Origin: Sutterella wadsworthensis
Lineage (GTDB): Bacteria; Pseudomonadota; Gammaproteobacteria; Burkholderiales; Burkholderiaceae_F
Direction: 5' to 3'
DNA: 50,168 nucleotides
Assembly: GCF_003315195.1 (NCBI RefSeq)
Contig: NZ_QNRV01000022.1
Span: forward strand, 1 to 50,168
Position 1 is the first letter of the stretch. Each line of letters starts with the position of its first letter. Positions 40,056-48,764 of this stretch are shown piece by piece. The translations under genes and the position numbers were made by a program. The notes under the pieces are model-generated. The model worked only from the letters and a program-made list of their open reading frames with translations. It was not told the DNA's origin and ran no database searches.

Positions 40056-41672
40056 TCAGGCACCGGGGCGTTCAAAGACGAATTTTCCGTCCACCATCGT
40101 GGCATCGATCTTCGTGGAGCGCAGTTCAAGCGGGTCCATCTCAAAGATATTCTTCGAGAGCACCACAAGATCGGCGTAAAAACCGGGCTTGAGACGTCCT
40201 TTGACGCCTTCTTCAAATTCGGCGTACGCTGATTCAGCCGTGTAGGCATCAACGGCGTCATAGATGTCGACGCACTCTTCAGGATGCCAGCCGCCTTCGG
40301 GCTGACCGTCAAGACGGCGCCGCGTCACGGCGCAGTAAAGATTGTCGATCGGGTTCATATCCTCAATCGGCGAGTCCGTGCCGAAACTCATATGAATGCC
40401 GAGTTTCTTCATCGTGCCGAAAGCATAGGACGTAGAGGCCAGTGCTGCGCCGACGCGGGCGTCGACGATCTTCGTGTCGTAGTGCAGAAAGATGGGCTGC
40501 ACCGCGGCCAGGATGTCGTTCTTCGTGAAGCGTTCAACGAGAGGAATGTCGGTAATCTGCACGTGATTGACGGACAGACGATAGGGATTCTTCCCCTCGG
40601 TGCAGACGGCGTCATAGGCATTGAGCACGCGTTCAATTGCCGCGTCGCCGATCGCATGAATGATCACCGAACACTTGTGATCAACGGCTTCGTTCACCAA
40701 GCCCTGAAGCTCATCCACAGTGAGTGTGGCGATGCCGCAGGTCGAAGGATCATCATGGTAGGGGCTGCGCATCAGTGCAGTGCGTGCGCCAAGACTGCCG
40801 TCAACGAAGAGCTTCAAAGGTCCGAAGCGGTTCATGGGCGAGCCTTGACCGGTAACATGGCCGGCCGCAAGGAATTCGCGGTATTCGTCAAGGTTTTGGA
40901 AGCTCGACTGATGATAGACGCGCGTGATGGGATGATCCGCTTCAACGCGGTTGAACGCTTCAAGCACCGTGGGCCAGCTCCCCGAGCGCAGATCGCAGGT
41001 CTGCACTGAAGTGACGCCGGATTCTGCAGCATGCTTCATGGCAGCACGAATAAGGTGCACATTCTGTTCAACCGTGCGGTTGCGGAAAAGCGCGGTGAGC
41101 TTGGCCCGGGCGTTTTCCGTGAAAACGCCGTTCAAATGACCGTTCGCATCCCGTTCTGCCGATCCACCTTCAGGAGGCACAAAGGTGTCGTCAATGCCGG
41201 CAAGCGCCAGAGCAGCTGAATTGGCGGTGAGCAGATGCCCGCAGGCACGCTCAAAAATGAGCGGATAGTCTGTCGAAATATCGTCGAGATCAGCACGTGT
41301 CAGGAGACGATTTTCATCGGTGAAATAGTCCTGATTCCAGCCCATGCCGTGGAGTACTGCGCCGGCAGCCGGCTGATGCTTGGCAATGTATTCACGGGCG
41401 ATGCGCTTCACATCGGCAATGCCGGATGCATTCTGCAGACGAATGTCAGTGAGTGCAATGCCCGTGTTGAGCAGATGTTGGTGCGAATCATTGAAGCCGG
41501 GAACAACCAAACGACCGCGGGCGTCGTAGATTTGAGCGTCAGCAGGCGCCTGAGCCGCAACAGATTCATTCGATCCGACGGCGCGGATAATGCCGTCAAC
41601 GCTGAGGAGCGCCTCTTCAAAGTGTCCGCGGTCGACATAGACGCGGGCGTTGCGGATGAGTACAGAAGACAT
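40056..41672 (-). CDS. YtcJ-like amidohydrolase
   Basis: A 538-aa metal-dependent hydrolase of the amidohydrolase superfamily (Amidohydro_3/YtcJ type). The ATG at 41672 has GGAG about 11 nt upstream; a longer frame would begin at the stop of the preceding permease gene. The N-terminal beta-sandwich (VLIRNARVYVDRGHFEEALLS) leads to VVPGFNDSHQHLLNTG (metal His-x-His), GMGWNQDYF, KLFVDGSLGARTALM, SVIIHAIGDAAIERVLNAY (His), and FGTDSPIEDMNPI (catalytic Asp). Known relatives act on N-acyl or amide compounds, but the true substrate is undefined. It lies 92 bp behind the lysine-riboswitch permease and is probably co-transcribed with it. Confidence 0.9.
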   Translation of the reverse strand: MSSVLIRNARVYVDRGHFEEALLSVDGIIRAVGSNESVAAQAPADAQIYDARGRLVVPGFNDSHQHLLNTGIALTDIRLQNASGIADVKRIAREYIAKHQPAAGAVLHGMGWNQDYFTDENRLLTRADLDDISTDYPLIFERACGHLLTANSAALALAGIDDTFVPPEGGSAERDANGHLNGVFTENARAKLTALFRNRTVEQNVHLIRAAMKHAAESGVTSVQTCDLRSGSWPTVLEAFNRVEADHPITRVYHQSSFQNLDEYREFLAAGHVTGQGSPMNRFGPLKLFVDGSLGARTALMRSPYHDDPSTCGIATLTVDELQGLVNEAVDHKCSVIIHAIGDAAIERVLNAYDAVCTEGKNPYRLSVNHVQITDIPLVERFTKNDILAAVQPIFLHYDTKIVDARVGAALASTSYAFGTMKKLGIHMSFGTDSPIEDMNPIDNLYCAVTRRRLDGQPEGGWHPEECVDIYDAVDAYTAESAYAEFEEGVKGRLKPGFYADLVVLSKNIFEMDPLELRSTKIDATMVDGKFVFERPGA

Positions 41673-41764
41673 AAGGTCAAGTCTCCAAATGCAGAAACGG
41701 TTGCCGGTCTTTTCGAAGAAAGGGTGCTGCCTTCCTTCGGCAAGGACCGGTTGATTGCAAAACA

Positions 41765-43180
41765 CTATTGAAGGTTCTTCTTGGCGCGTTCAAGCGCATC
41801 GTGGCGGCGACGGAAGAGCAATTCGTAGATCACCAGACCAATCAAAGGAACGATCAGGCCGAGGGCGGCTGTGACCGGATCCTGCCAGATCGTATTGACG
41901 ATCAGCGACAGCATGAAAATCAGTACGAGGATGATCGAGAACGGATAGAGCCAGACCTTGTAAGGACGTTCGAGCGTCGGGTACTTGCGGCGCAGGACGA
42001 TGACCGAAAGGAAGGTAAGACCGTGGAAGATCAGGCCGCAGATAGCCACAAGACTCGTGAGTTCGGAAAGCGACCGGGAGCAAACGAGAATCATGGCCAT
42101 CACCATGCTGGCGATCTGCGCGTTGATCGGCGTGCGGTAGGTCGGGTGGAGCTTGCCCAAGAATTCAAAGAGTGCGCCGTCACGAGCCATCGCGTAGTAC
42201 ATGCGCGGAAAGACCATGATGCAGCCGTTGAGGGAATTGAAGATCGCGAGCATCATGGCGGCGCCGACAATCACCATGCCCCAGGTGCCAAAGAGCGTAT
42301 CGGCCGCAACCGTACCGAGGTAAAAGTTGCGTTCCGAAATCATCTTCTGGATGAGATCGTAGGGGACAACCTTGTAGACGGCAAAGTTAAAGAGGACGTA
42401 GAGAACCGCAACCCCAATGATTGAACCGATCAGCGCGAGCGGAATATTGCGCTTGGGTTCCTTGATTTCTTCGGCAATGGTGTTGAGGTTGGTCCAGCCT
42501 TCATAGGCCCAAAGCGTGGCGAGCACCGCAAAGGCCATCATGCTGAGAATCGTTCCGATGGAAGGCGTTTCTACGCCTTCGGGGAAGCTGAACCAATTGG
42601 GCGACTCATTGCCCATGGCCAGACCGCAGATGATGATGAGGGCGATCGGGAGGAGCTTAAGCACCATGAAGATGTTCTGCACCATCGAACCCTGACGAAT
42701 GCCGCGGATGTTGATGAGCGTGAGGAGCAGAATGGAGCCGAGAGCGATGGCTTTTTGCGCGAGCTCTCCCATGGGCACCATGCTTGAGATGGCGGCAGCA
42801 AAGGCGAGAGCCAGTGCGGAGATGGAACCCGCTGACGACAGGAAGAAGTTCGTGATGCCGCACATGAAGGCCACACGTTCGCCGTAGGCTTCGCGCAGGT
42901 ACACGTAGTAGCCGCCTGCCTTGGGCATCATGGCGCCGAGCTCCGCAAAGCAGATGCCCGAAAGGAGGGTAATCAAGCCGCCGACGGCCCATACGAGAAG
43001 CGCCAGACCGAGATTGCCGCCCGAGCGTTCGAGGACGATGCCGCCGATATAAAAGATGCCTGAGCCGATCATGATGCCGGCAAGGACGGAAATGCCGCCG
43101 AAAAGACCAACCTCGCGGCGCAGACCGATGGTTTCGGTCGAGCCGCCGGAAGCGGCGGAGGGTGTTGAGGAAGCTGCCAT
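41765..43180 (-). CDS. APC-family amino-acid permease under a lysine riboswitch
   Basis: A 471-aa inner-membrane transporter with about 12 helices. The ATG at 43180 starts MAASSTPSAASGGSTE; a longer frame runs through the riboswitch and was rejected. The first helix motif GLFGGISVLAGIMIGSGIFYIGG carries the unwound GSG substrate loop of the LeuT fold. ISFAELGAMMPKAGGYYVYL-like CFAELGAMMPKAGGYYVYLREAYG and WAYEGWTNLNTIAEEIKEPKRNIP place it in the L-type/SteT branch of the APC superfamily. No Shine-Dalgarno is obvious. A lysine-riboswitch-like leader and terminator precede it, so a cationic amino acid, most simply lysine, is the predicted cargo. Confidence 0.88.
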   Translation of the reverse strand: MAASSTPSAASGGSTETIGLRREVGLFGGISVLAGIMIGSGIFYIGGIVLERSGGNLGLALLVWAVGGLITLLSGICFAELGAMMPKAGGYYVYLREAYGERVAFMCGITNFFLSSAGSISALALAFAAAISSMVPMGELAQKAIALGSILLLTLINIRGIRQGSMVQNIFMVLKLLPIALIIICGLAMGNESPNWFSFPEGVETPSIGTILSMMAFAVLATLWAYEGWTNLNTIAEEIKEPKRNIPLALIGSIIGVAVLYVLFNFAVYKVVPYDLIQKMISERNFYLGTVAADTLFGTWGMVIVGAAMMLAIFNSLNGCIMVFPRMYYAMARDGALFEFLGKLHPTYRTPINAQIASMVMAMILVCSRSLSELTSLVAICGLIFHGLTFLSVIVLRRKYPTLERPYKVWLYPFSIILVLIFMLSLIVNTIWQDPVTAALGLIVPLIGLVIYELLFRRRHDALERAKKNLQ

Positions 43181-43220
43181 GATTTTTTTGTAGTGACGGA
43201 TTGTTGGGGAGGGTCGAAAC

Positions 43221-43258
43221 TGAAAAAGGCTGCGCCGCAATCGTGCGGGAGCAGCCTT
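43221..43258 (-). terminator. Riboswitch terminator (attenuator) before the permease
   Basis: AAGGCTGC (43226-43233) and GCAGCCTT (43251-43258) with an inner CCGCA/TGCGG stem are followed on the minus strand by TTTTT. It lies between the lysine aptamer and the permease ATG, 46 bp upstream of it, as expected for a transcription-terminating expression platform. Confidence 0.8.
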
Positions 43259-43375
43259 CAGATCTGTAATCCGTTTGTTGCGGCGCCGCTCTTTGATAAA
43301 CGCCGTACTCTGCGCGGCGTCCGTGAAAGATCGGGCGCGCGGAGACGGAAGCCGTTCATGAAGAAGCTTCGCCGC

Positions 43376-43552
43376 CGATAGCGCCTCCGAACGTCTGACA
43401 ATGCAGCGTTCGGGAGTCATCGTCGTCTTTCGGCGATGACCAACTGACCGTCCATGCCTAGCCGGTCGTTTCGGCAGTTTGACCTTGCGACGCTCTTCCT
43501 ATTTTTGGGTGCCCCCGTCGAGCGGCGTTCATTCGCACTGCGCCTCTATTCA
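43376..43552 (-). promoter_or_regulatory. Lysine riboswitch (L box)
   Basis: Read on the minus strand, the segment contains, in order, the landmarks of the L box: ATAGAGGCGC at the 5' side (43549 down), ACTGCCGAAACGACCGGC matching the conserved GCCGAA region, a long P4-type hairpin GTCATCG...CGATGAC with a GCCGAAAGAC loop, a P5 stem GAACG...CGTTC with TTGTCA between, and GGAGGCGCTATC at the 3' side. The 5' ATAG and 3' CTAT ends form P1. It is followed by a terminator 46 bp before an amino-acid permease. Assigned by recognition, not by covariance search. Confidence 0.8.
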
Positions 43553-43563
43553 GCATGAGTAAA

Positions 43564-43592
43564 AAATTACCCCCAGCGTGCGGTTCTGTCCA
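43564..43592 (-). promoter_or_regulatory. Candidate promoter of the riboswitch-permease unit
   Basis: On the minus strand, TGGACA (complement at 43587-43592), 17-bp spacer, TAATTT (complement at 43564-43569), 15 bases before the first conserved aptamer base. The -10 is weak. Confidence 0.4.
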
Positions 43593-43616
43593 TATTTGGT
43601 GCGGGGTAATCCAAAG

Positions 43617-43645
43617 AAAAGGCGCCTCTAAAAGCGCCTTTTTTT
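43617..43645. terminator. Terminator downstream of the 43695 gene
   Basis: AAAGGCGC and GCGCCTTT arms (43618-43641) with a short loop, an A-run before and T7 after. It ends the minus-strand gene whose stop is at 43695. Confidence 0.8.
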
Positions 43646-43694
43646 GTTTTGATCGGAGGATAGGTAGGCAAAATGCTGTACGCCGCCCCTGCGG

Positions 43695-44234
43695 TTATTT
43701 GCGTCCTGCTCGATTGATGCGACGCTTCCCGAAGGCGCTTTGTCCGCCGTTCTGCGCTGTCGAATTGAATTTGACGGCTAGGATGACGCCGACAAAGAAT
43801 ACAAAGGCCGCAAACATCAGTACGGCAGGCTGATCTTCATTGACACCGATAGCTGTCCCCATAAATCCGAGCATCCAGCAGATGGATACGGCGAATTTGG
43901 CAGCTGGGTCGAGTTTTTTGGGTTTTGCAATGACGGGTTCAGGAGCATTGGGGTTGGCCGACGACTCCATCCGCGCCAAGGCGGCTTCTCGGCTCGAATC
44001 CTGCGGCGAAGCCTTGGGCATGCCGGTTTTTCGGCGGAAGGCCGCGATCAGATCTTTGAGACTGATGCCGTCATCGGCTCGTCCGGCAGCGTTTGGCGGC
44101 AGACCGATGTGGTGATCGGCCGTCATGGGCGGCGTGATGCCGTCAAGATTTTTCTGCGAGCTGGCCTGCAGCGATTCGATGTAGTCCACAAAGTCGCCGT
44201 TTTTAGGTTCAAGGTTGAGCGGGTCTGACGGCAT
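43695..44234 (-). CDS. Hypothetical protein with C-terminal membrane hairpin
   Basis: A 179-aa protein I do not recognise. GGAG lies 9 nt before the ATG. Residues 1-~110 are polar and probably flexible (PSDPLNLEPKNGDFVDYIESL, ISLKDLIAAFRRKTG). Residues ~112-155 form two transmembrane helices (FAVSICWMLGFMGTAIGV and AVLMFAAFVFFVGVILAV), and the tail is basic (GKRRINRAGRK). Both ends are therefore predicted cytoplasmic. No functional motif; neighbours give no clear hint. Confidence 0.65.
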   Translation of the reverse strand: MPSDPLNLEPKNGDFVDYIESLQASSQKNLDGITPPMTADHHIGLPPNAAGRADDGISLKDLIAAFRRKTGMPKASPQDSSREAALARMESSANPNAPEPVIAKPKKLDPAAKFAVSICWMLGFMGTAIGVNEDQPAVLMFAAFVFFVGVILAVKFNSTAQNGGQSAFGKRRINRAGRK

Positions 44235-44350
44235 GCAATGAACTCCTTCCTTTGCCTTTGGCTCGACGGATGAGCGAGCCCGCGGCAGCGTTCCTACCGA
44301 TGATGATAGCGGATCCGCTCTTATCGTTCGGATATTCGCGAATGCAATGC

Positions 44351-44387
44351 AAAAGGCAGGCTGGACGCTGCTGCCGTCCAGTCTGCC
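44351..44387 (-). terminator. Terminator of the P-type ATPase gene
   Basis: GGCAGGCTGGACG and CGTCCAGTCTGCC (44355-44387, one mismatch) are followed by TTTT on the minus strand, 41 bases beyond the ATPase stop. Confidence 0.82.
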
Positions 44388-44427
44388 TCTGAGTTAAATA
44401 AAGGGGAAAAACAGATTTTTTAGTGTG

Positions 44428-47292
44428 TCAGGCAGCAGCCGTCTGAACGTGCGTCTGCGGCGCAGTGCCTGCGGCACGATCCACTTCCGCCGCCATGCGG
44501 TCGAGTTTGGGCTTCACACGCATCAGACGCATACCGTTGGCAACCACGATGAGGCAAGTGCCCGTATCGGCAAAGACAGCCATCCACATCGTCGCGAATC
44601 CGCTGATGGCGAGGATCGTGAAGATGATCTTGATGCCGAGCGCGAAAGCAATGTTCTGCACGAGCACGCTGTGGGTCATACGCGAGAGACGAACGAGCGT
44701 TGCCACCGACGAAATGCGGTCGTCCATCACGGCAATATCAGCAGCTTCAATCGCGCTGTCGGTCCCGCGAACGCCCATGGCAATGCCGATGTCGGCTTGT
44801 GCGAGCGCCGGAGCGTCGTTGATGCCGTCGCCGACCATCGCCGTAAGACCTTGTCCCTGAAGCTCACGAATGCGTGCAAGTTTGGCTTCAGGAAGCAGGT
44901 CAGCATTCACGTTCTCAAGTCCGAGCTTGCCGGCGAGCGCATGTGCGGCGCGTTCATTGTCGCCCGTGAGCAGCCAGGGCGTAATGCCTTCGGCTTTGAG
45001 CTGGGCAAGACCGCTTCGCGTATCAGCCTTGATTTCGTCAGCCATGACAAAGACTGCCAGTACGCCGAAGGTATCCGCGAGCGCTACGCTCGACATGCCG
45101 TTTTCGCTGGCTCTATTGAAGGCGTCGGCGACCTCATCCGAAGAGAGCCCGCGCTTATCAAGCGCCGCGAGGTTAAGGAGTGATGCACGTCCCGTTCCGA
45201 TGCGGCCGGTGACGCCTTCGCCCGGGAGTGCCGTGAAATCAGCCACCGGCTGAATCTCAGCGTGTTCCTTCTTGGCTTCACGGACAATGGCAGCCGAAAG
45301 CGGGTGCTTATTCATGGCGCCGAGGCTGGCGGCGAGTGAAAGAACCTGTTTGCGGTCGGCGCCGCCCAAAAGCGTGATGCCGGCGACTTCAGGCTCACCC
45401 TTCGTGAGCGTGCCGGTCTTATCCAAACCGATATTGGTTAATTTGCGCGCTTCCTCAAGGAAGAGCCCGCCTTTAATCAGCAGGCCGCAGCGCGTCGCAG
45501 TAGCGAGCGCCGATACGATGGTGACCGGCGTGGAAATGACGAGTGCGCACGGGCAGGCAATAACGAGCAGGCAAAGTGCTTTGTAGAGCCAGCCGAGCCA
45601 GTCGCCGAGGAAGAGCGGCGGCACGATCGCAACGCACAAAGCCACCACGAACACAATCGGCGTATAGACCGCGGCAAACTTGTCGACAAAGCGCTGTACG
45701 GGCGACTTGGAGGACTGAGCATTTTCAACGGCTTCAATGATGCGGGCCGTCAGTGACTGGGAAGCGGCAGCCGCCACCGTGACTTCAATCGTCGACGTCA
45801 GATTCACCGTCCCGGCCCACACCGTTGCCCCCGGTCCTTTTTCTGCCGGCATGGATTCGCCCGTCACCATGGACTGGTCGAGCGTTGTAGTGCCTTCGAC
45901 AATCTTGCCGTCAAGCGGAACGCGGTCGCCCGGCGCAATGCGCACCTGCGCACCAGGGCCGACGGACTCGACTTTCATCTCAACATACTTGCCGCTGCCC
46001 TGTGCGACGAGCGCCTTTTCAGGCGCAACACTCATCAGGTCGCGAATCGAACGGCGAGCTCTGGTCATGGAAAGCTGTTCAATGGCTTCGCTGATTTCAA
46101 AAAGAACGAGCACCATGGCTGCTTCCGGCCAGGCACCAATAAGGACACCGCCCGTAACGGCTACGGCCATCAGGGTGTTCATGTTGAGCGTGCCCTTCAT
46201 GACACTCTGGATGCCCTTTTTGAAGGTTGTGAGTCCCACCATGAAAATGGCCAGGACGGCAAGCGCAAGGGTGATGCCTTTAACGAGGAATTCGTCAAGC
46301 GTGATGTAGCCGTTGTCGGCAGCCACCTCAAAGAATTCGCAGCCGAGCGCAATAATCAAGGCGAGGATATAGCGCTTCCAGGGGGTACGGTCTTCAAAGA
46401 CAGTTTCCTGTTCACGCGCCTTCATGATGGTTGATTCATAACCGGCAGCACTGATCGCAGCCTGTGCGGCAGCCGCAGCGGCCGCTGGCACCGCAATGGT
46501 GCGGTTCATGACGTTGATTTCATAGCCCTTGATGCCGGCGGCATTGAATTCGCGTTCGATTTCGCCCGCCTCAACCGGGCAGTCCATTTCCGGAACCGAA
46601 AGGAGCGTCTGCCCTTTGGCTGTGCTCGCGGAAGCTTCGGCTTCCAGAGTGCCCTCGTATCCCGCCGCCTTCACAGCAGCCATCACGCCGTGGACGGCAT
46701 CGCCGCTCGTCAGAATGCGGCGATTCATGATGTCGATTTCGTAATCGGCAATGCCGGCTTTTTTTAGTTCGCGTTCGATTTCACCGGCTTCAACGGGGCA
46801 GTCCATTTCCGGGACTGCAATGCGGACGCGATTGTCGGCTGCCGTATCCGTAGCATCGATGGAACCTTCATAGCCGGCCGAGCGGACAGCAGCCATGACG
46901 CCTGATGCAGCGGCAGGGCTCGTCAGAATGCGGCGGTTCATGATATCGATCTGATAGTCGGTGATCCCTGCTTTTTTGAGTTCGCGCTCGATTTCACCGG
47001 CTTCGACGGGGCAATCCATTTCCGGCACCGTAATGCGTACGCGGTCAAAGCTAGGATCGTCACTCCAGCCGCTCGAGGCTGCGACGTCAAAAGACTGGCC
47101 GGTCTTGCTTACTGCGGCAAGGATGGCGTTTTTTTCAAGAGGAGAGCGGTCTGGGACATTGATCTTCACGCGGCGCACGGAATAATCCGGCACGGCACGA
47201 ATGTCGCTTGAGAGCGCTGCGAGGGCGTGCTCCACCGGACCGAATTCGACCGGGCAGCACATGTCGGGGAAATGCAGGGTAAGCGTTTTCAT
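44428..47292 (-). CDS. zntA: Zn/Cd/Pb-exporting P1B-type ATPase with four N-terminal metal-binding repeats
   Basis: A 954-aa heavy-metal efflux pump. The start at 47292 (MKTLTLHFPDMCCPVEFG) is chosen because upstream in-frame starts lie in or before the MerR-type promoter. Residues 1-~310 contain four ferredoxin-like metal-binding repeats; repeats 2-4 carry PEMDCPVEAGEIERE and repeats 2 and 3 are nearly identical. Only one Cys per motif is present, not CxxC. The core shows TGES (VTGESMPAE), the CPC metal site (IACPCALVIS), DKTGTLTKGEP, KHPLSAAIV and VGDGINDAPALAQ. The last helices contain FADTGTCLIVVANGMRLM, the P1B-2 (Zn/Cd/Pb) pattern. Divergent from a MerR regulator that probably activates it. 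Confidence 0.92.
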   Translation of the reverse strand: MKTLTLHFPDMCCPVEFGPVEHALAALSSDIRAVPDYSVRRVKINVPDRSPLEKNAILAAVSKTGQSFDVAASSGWSDDPSFDRVRITVPEMDCPVEAGEIERELKKAGITDYQIDIMNRRILTSPAAASGVMAAVRSAGYEGSIDATDTAADNRVRIAVPEMDCPVEAGEIERELKKAGIADYEIDIMNRRILTSGDAVHGVMAAVKAAGYEGTLEAEASASTAKGQTLLSVPEMDCPVEAGEIEREFNAAGIKGYEINVMNRTIAVPAAAAAAAQAAISAAGYESTIMKAREQETVFEDRTPWKRYILALIIALGCEFFEVAADNGYITLDEFLVKGITLALAVLAIFMVGLTTFKKGIQSVMKGTLNMNTLMAVAVTGGVLIGAWPEAAMVLVLFEISEAIEQLSMTRARRSIRDLMSVAPEKALVAQGSGKYVEMKVESVGPGAQVRIAPGDRVPLDGKIVEGTTTLDQSMVTGESMPAEKGPGATVWAGTVNLTSTIEVTVAAAASQSLTARIIEAVENAQSSKSPVQRFVDKFAAVYTPIVFVVALCVAIVPPLFLGDWLGWLYKALCLLVIACPCALVISTPVTIVSALATATRCGLLIKGGLFLEEARKLTNIGLDKTGTLTKGEPEVAGITLLGGADRKQVLSLAASLGAMNKHPLSAAIVREAKKEHAEIQPVADFTALPGEGVTGRIGTGRASLLNLAALDKRGLSSDEVADAFNRASENGMSSVALADTFGVLAVFVMADEIKADTRSGLAQLKAEGITPWLLTGDNERAAHALAGKLGLENVNADLLPEAKLARIRELQGQGLTAMVGDGINDAPALAQADIGIAMGVRGTDSAIEAADIAVMDDRISSVATLVRLSRMTHSVLVQNIAFALGIKIIFTILAISGFATMWMAVFADTGTCLIVVANGMRLMRVKPKLDRMAAEVDRAAGTAPQTHVQTAAA

Positions 47293-47350
47293 AGTTCTGA
47301 CAATTGATGAGTCATCCGTATCGGACGACTGTGTTTTCCGTTTGATGAGC

Positions 47351-47381
47351 ATTTCACACCTTGAAGTCGTTACAATGTCAA
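47351..47381 (-). promoter_or_regulatory. MerR-type promoter and operator of the ATPase gene
   Basis: On the minus strand, -35 TTGACA (complement at 47376-47381) and -10 TGAAAT (complement at 47351-47356) are separated by exactly 19 bp holding an imperfect dyad (TTGTAACGACTTCAAGGTG). An over-long 19-20 bp spacer with a dyad is the hallmark of MerR-family activated promoters. Confidence 0.82.
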
Positions 47382-47494
47382 GCACTTTTTTGAAGGCAGT
47401 TTTCGACCGTGGCGCAGCGCTTCTTTTAAAGTAGTTTGCAGGCCAAGGCTGGCGAGCGCACTGTCGCTTGCACAATTACTTTCACGGAGTCCTT

Positions 47495-47965
47495 ATGCGC
47501 ATCCGAGAACTTGCAGAGTTAACGGGGAATACCCCGGAAACGATCCGCTACTACGAAAAGCAGGGGCTTTTGCCTGAACCGCGCCGTGAGTCCAATAACT
47601 ATCGTCAGTACGGTCAGATTCATGTGAATCGGCTCGATTTCATCAGGCACTGCCGTAATCTCGATATCGGACTGTCTGAAATTCGAGAGCTTCTTGGAGC
47701 GCTTGATGAAGGCAGCCGAGAGGGTGCAGAACTCGCCCATAAGCTTATTCATCAGCACATGGAAGCCGTCGACAGACGCTTGAAGGACTTGCGGGAACTG
47801 CGCCGTCATCTGCTCGATCTGGAGGCGCACTGTCAGGGTAAACACTGTGATGCACGCACTTGCGGAATCCTTGCTGAACTCCAGCAGCCCGAGCCGGACT
47901 GTCCCGGACATGCAACGGCACTGCCCGGCCGACGAAACAGTGACGCGAGCGAATCGCTTCGCTGA
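47495..47965 (+). CDS. MerR-family metal-responsive activator (ZntR/CadR-like)
   Basis: A 156-aa regulator; the ATG at 47495 has GGAG 6 nt upstream. The N-terminal winged helix is typical (MRIRELAELTGNTPETIRYYEKQGLLPEPRR, then NYRQY). The dimerisation helix runs over ~80-110. The effector loop HCQGKHCDARTC has His112, Cys113, His117, Cys118 and Cys123, close to the ZntR loop spacing. The cysteine near position 77-79 that ZntR, CadR and PbrR use from the partner subunit is absent (SREGAEL there). A Cys/His tail (PDCPGHATALPG) may add ligands. Divergent from the ATPase, whose promoter it should remodel. Confidence 0.9.
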   Translation: MRIRELAELTGNTPETIRYYEKQGLLPEPRRESNNYRQYGQIHVNRLDFIRHCRNLDIGLSEIRELLGALDEGSREGAELAHKLIHQHMEAVDRRLKDLRELRRHLLDLEAHCQGKHCDARTCGILAELQQPEPDCPGHATALPGRRNSDASESLR

Positions 47966-48006
47966 TCAGACCGTTTTTATGTTTTCTGCTTTTTTCCCCG
48001 TTTGAT

Positions 48007-48579
48007 ATGACAGAATTTTTCAACGTCCAACTTTCCTCCATGGGTATGGGCCTGATGGTGCTGATTCCCATTTTGCTGGCGCTTTTCTTTTGGGTGATCG
48101 GCCGCGTTGTGCCGCCGGCTCGTCGTCCTGCCGGACGGCCTGCAGGACTGGGCGGACTGCTTTGCGTTGTGCTGCTTATCCTTTCCGTTAAGGCGGCACT
48201 GTCGCTCTTTGAGCTCGGGCGTCAGGCGGGGGAAGCTGCCAATGTGCTTGCCGTTTCCATTGATTTTGTCGGTCCTGTTTTGAAAAGTTTGATTCCGGCG
48301 ACCGTCAATGCGATTGCTATTCTGCTGGCGCTTTTCCTCTTGGCTTTCGGACGCCGTCGATTGACGCTCTTTACAGCGCTCGTCTGCGTCTGGATAGCGG
48401 GGCCAGCTTCTGACGGTCTGAATGCCGTCATCCTCGGTGTTCCTTACAACATGTCTTCAGGTTTTTACGGCATTTCATTCTTTACGATTCTGGTGACGCT
48501 TTACCTGCTCTTTTCCGAGCGTTCAGCCAATACCTACGGGCTGCATGGCCGCACAGCGCCGGAGAATCCCAAGGCCTAA
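48007..48579 (+). CDS. Hypothetical four-helix membrane protein
   Basis: A 190-aa integral membrane protein with four or five hydrophobic stretches (MGLMVLIPILLALFFWVIG, LGGLLCVVLLILSVKAAL, AIAILLALFLLAFG, LTLFTALVCVWIAG, FFTILVTLYLLF), separated by short Arg-rich loops that place the N-terminus outside or in the membrane. I do not recognise the family. It starts 41 bp after the merR stop on the same strand, with no terminator seen between them, so it could be co-transcribed with the regulator. Confidence 0.65.
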   Translation: MTEFFNVQLSSMGMGLMVLIPILLALFFWVIGRVVPPARRPAGRPAGLGGLLCVVLLILSVKAALSLFELGRQAGEAANVLAVSIDFVGPVLKSLIPATVNAIAILLALFLLAFGRRRLTLFTALVCVWIAGPASDGLNAVILGVPYNMSSGFYGISFFTILVTLYLLFSERSANTYGLHGRTAPENPKA

Positions 48580-48764
48580 GCGGCGGCCGGGCGAAAACAA
48601 CGTATCTAGAAAGAATGCAGGATGCCGGCTGACGCCGGCAAGGCCTAAAATATCGGTTTTCCCGCAGAAAGCGCTTGCGGCAGTACGTCCTCATCGATCA
48701 AGAAGGATGCCTGCCGCTTCTTCATTCCCCGCTTTCACTTTATTTGACAAGAGGCACTTCACCA

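Noticed and set aside
43181-43420. 80-codon upstream extension of the APC permease
   Set aside because: The extension is translated from the riboswitch and its terminator and is strongly basic; the membrane protein starts at 43180.
47293-47475. Upstream starts for the P-type ATPase (47352 and 47475)
   Set aside because: The ATG at 47352 overlaps the -10 hexamer of the MerR-type promoter, and 47475 is upstream of it, so neither would be on the mRNA.
48623-48640. TGCCGGC/GCCGGCA hairpin after the membrane protein at 48007
   Set aside because: It is a compact stem but without a T-run; too little to call a terminator.
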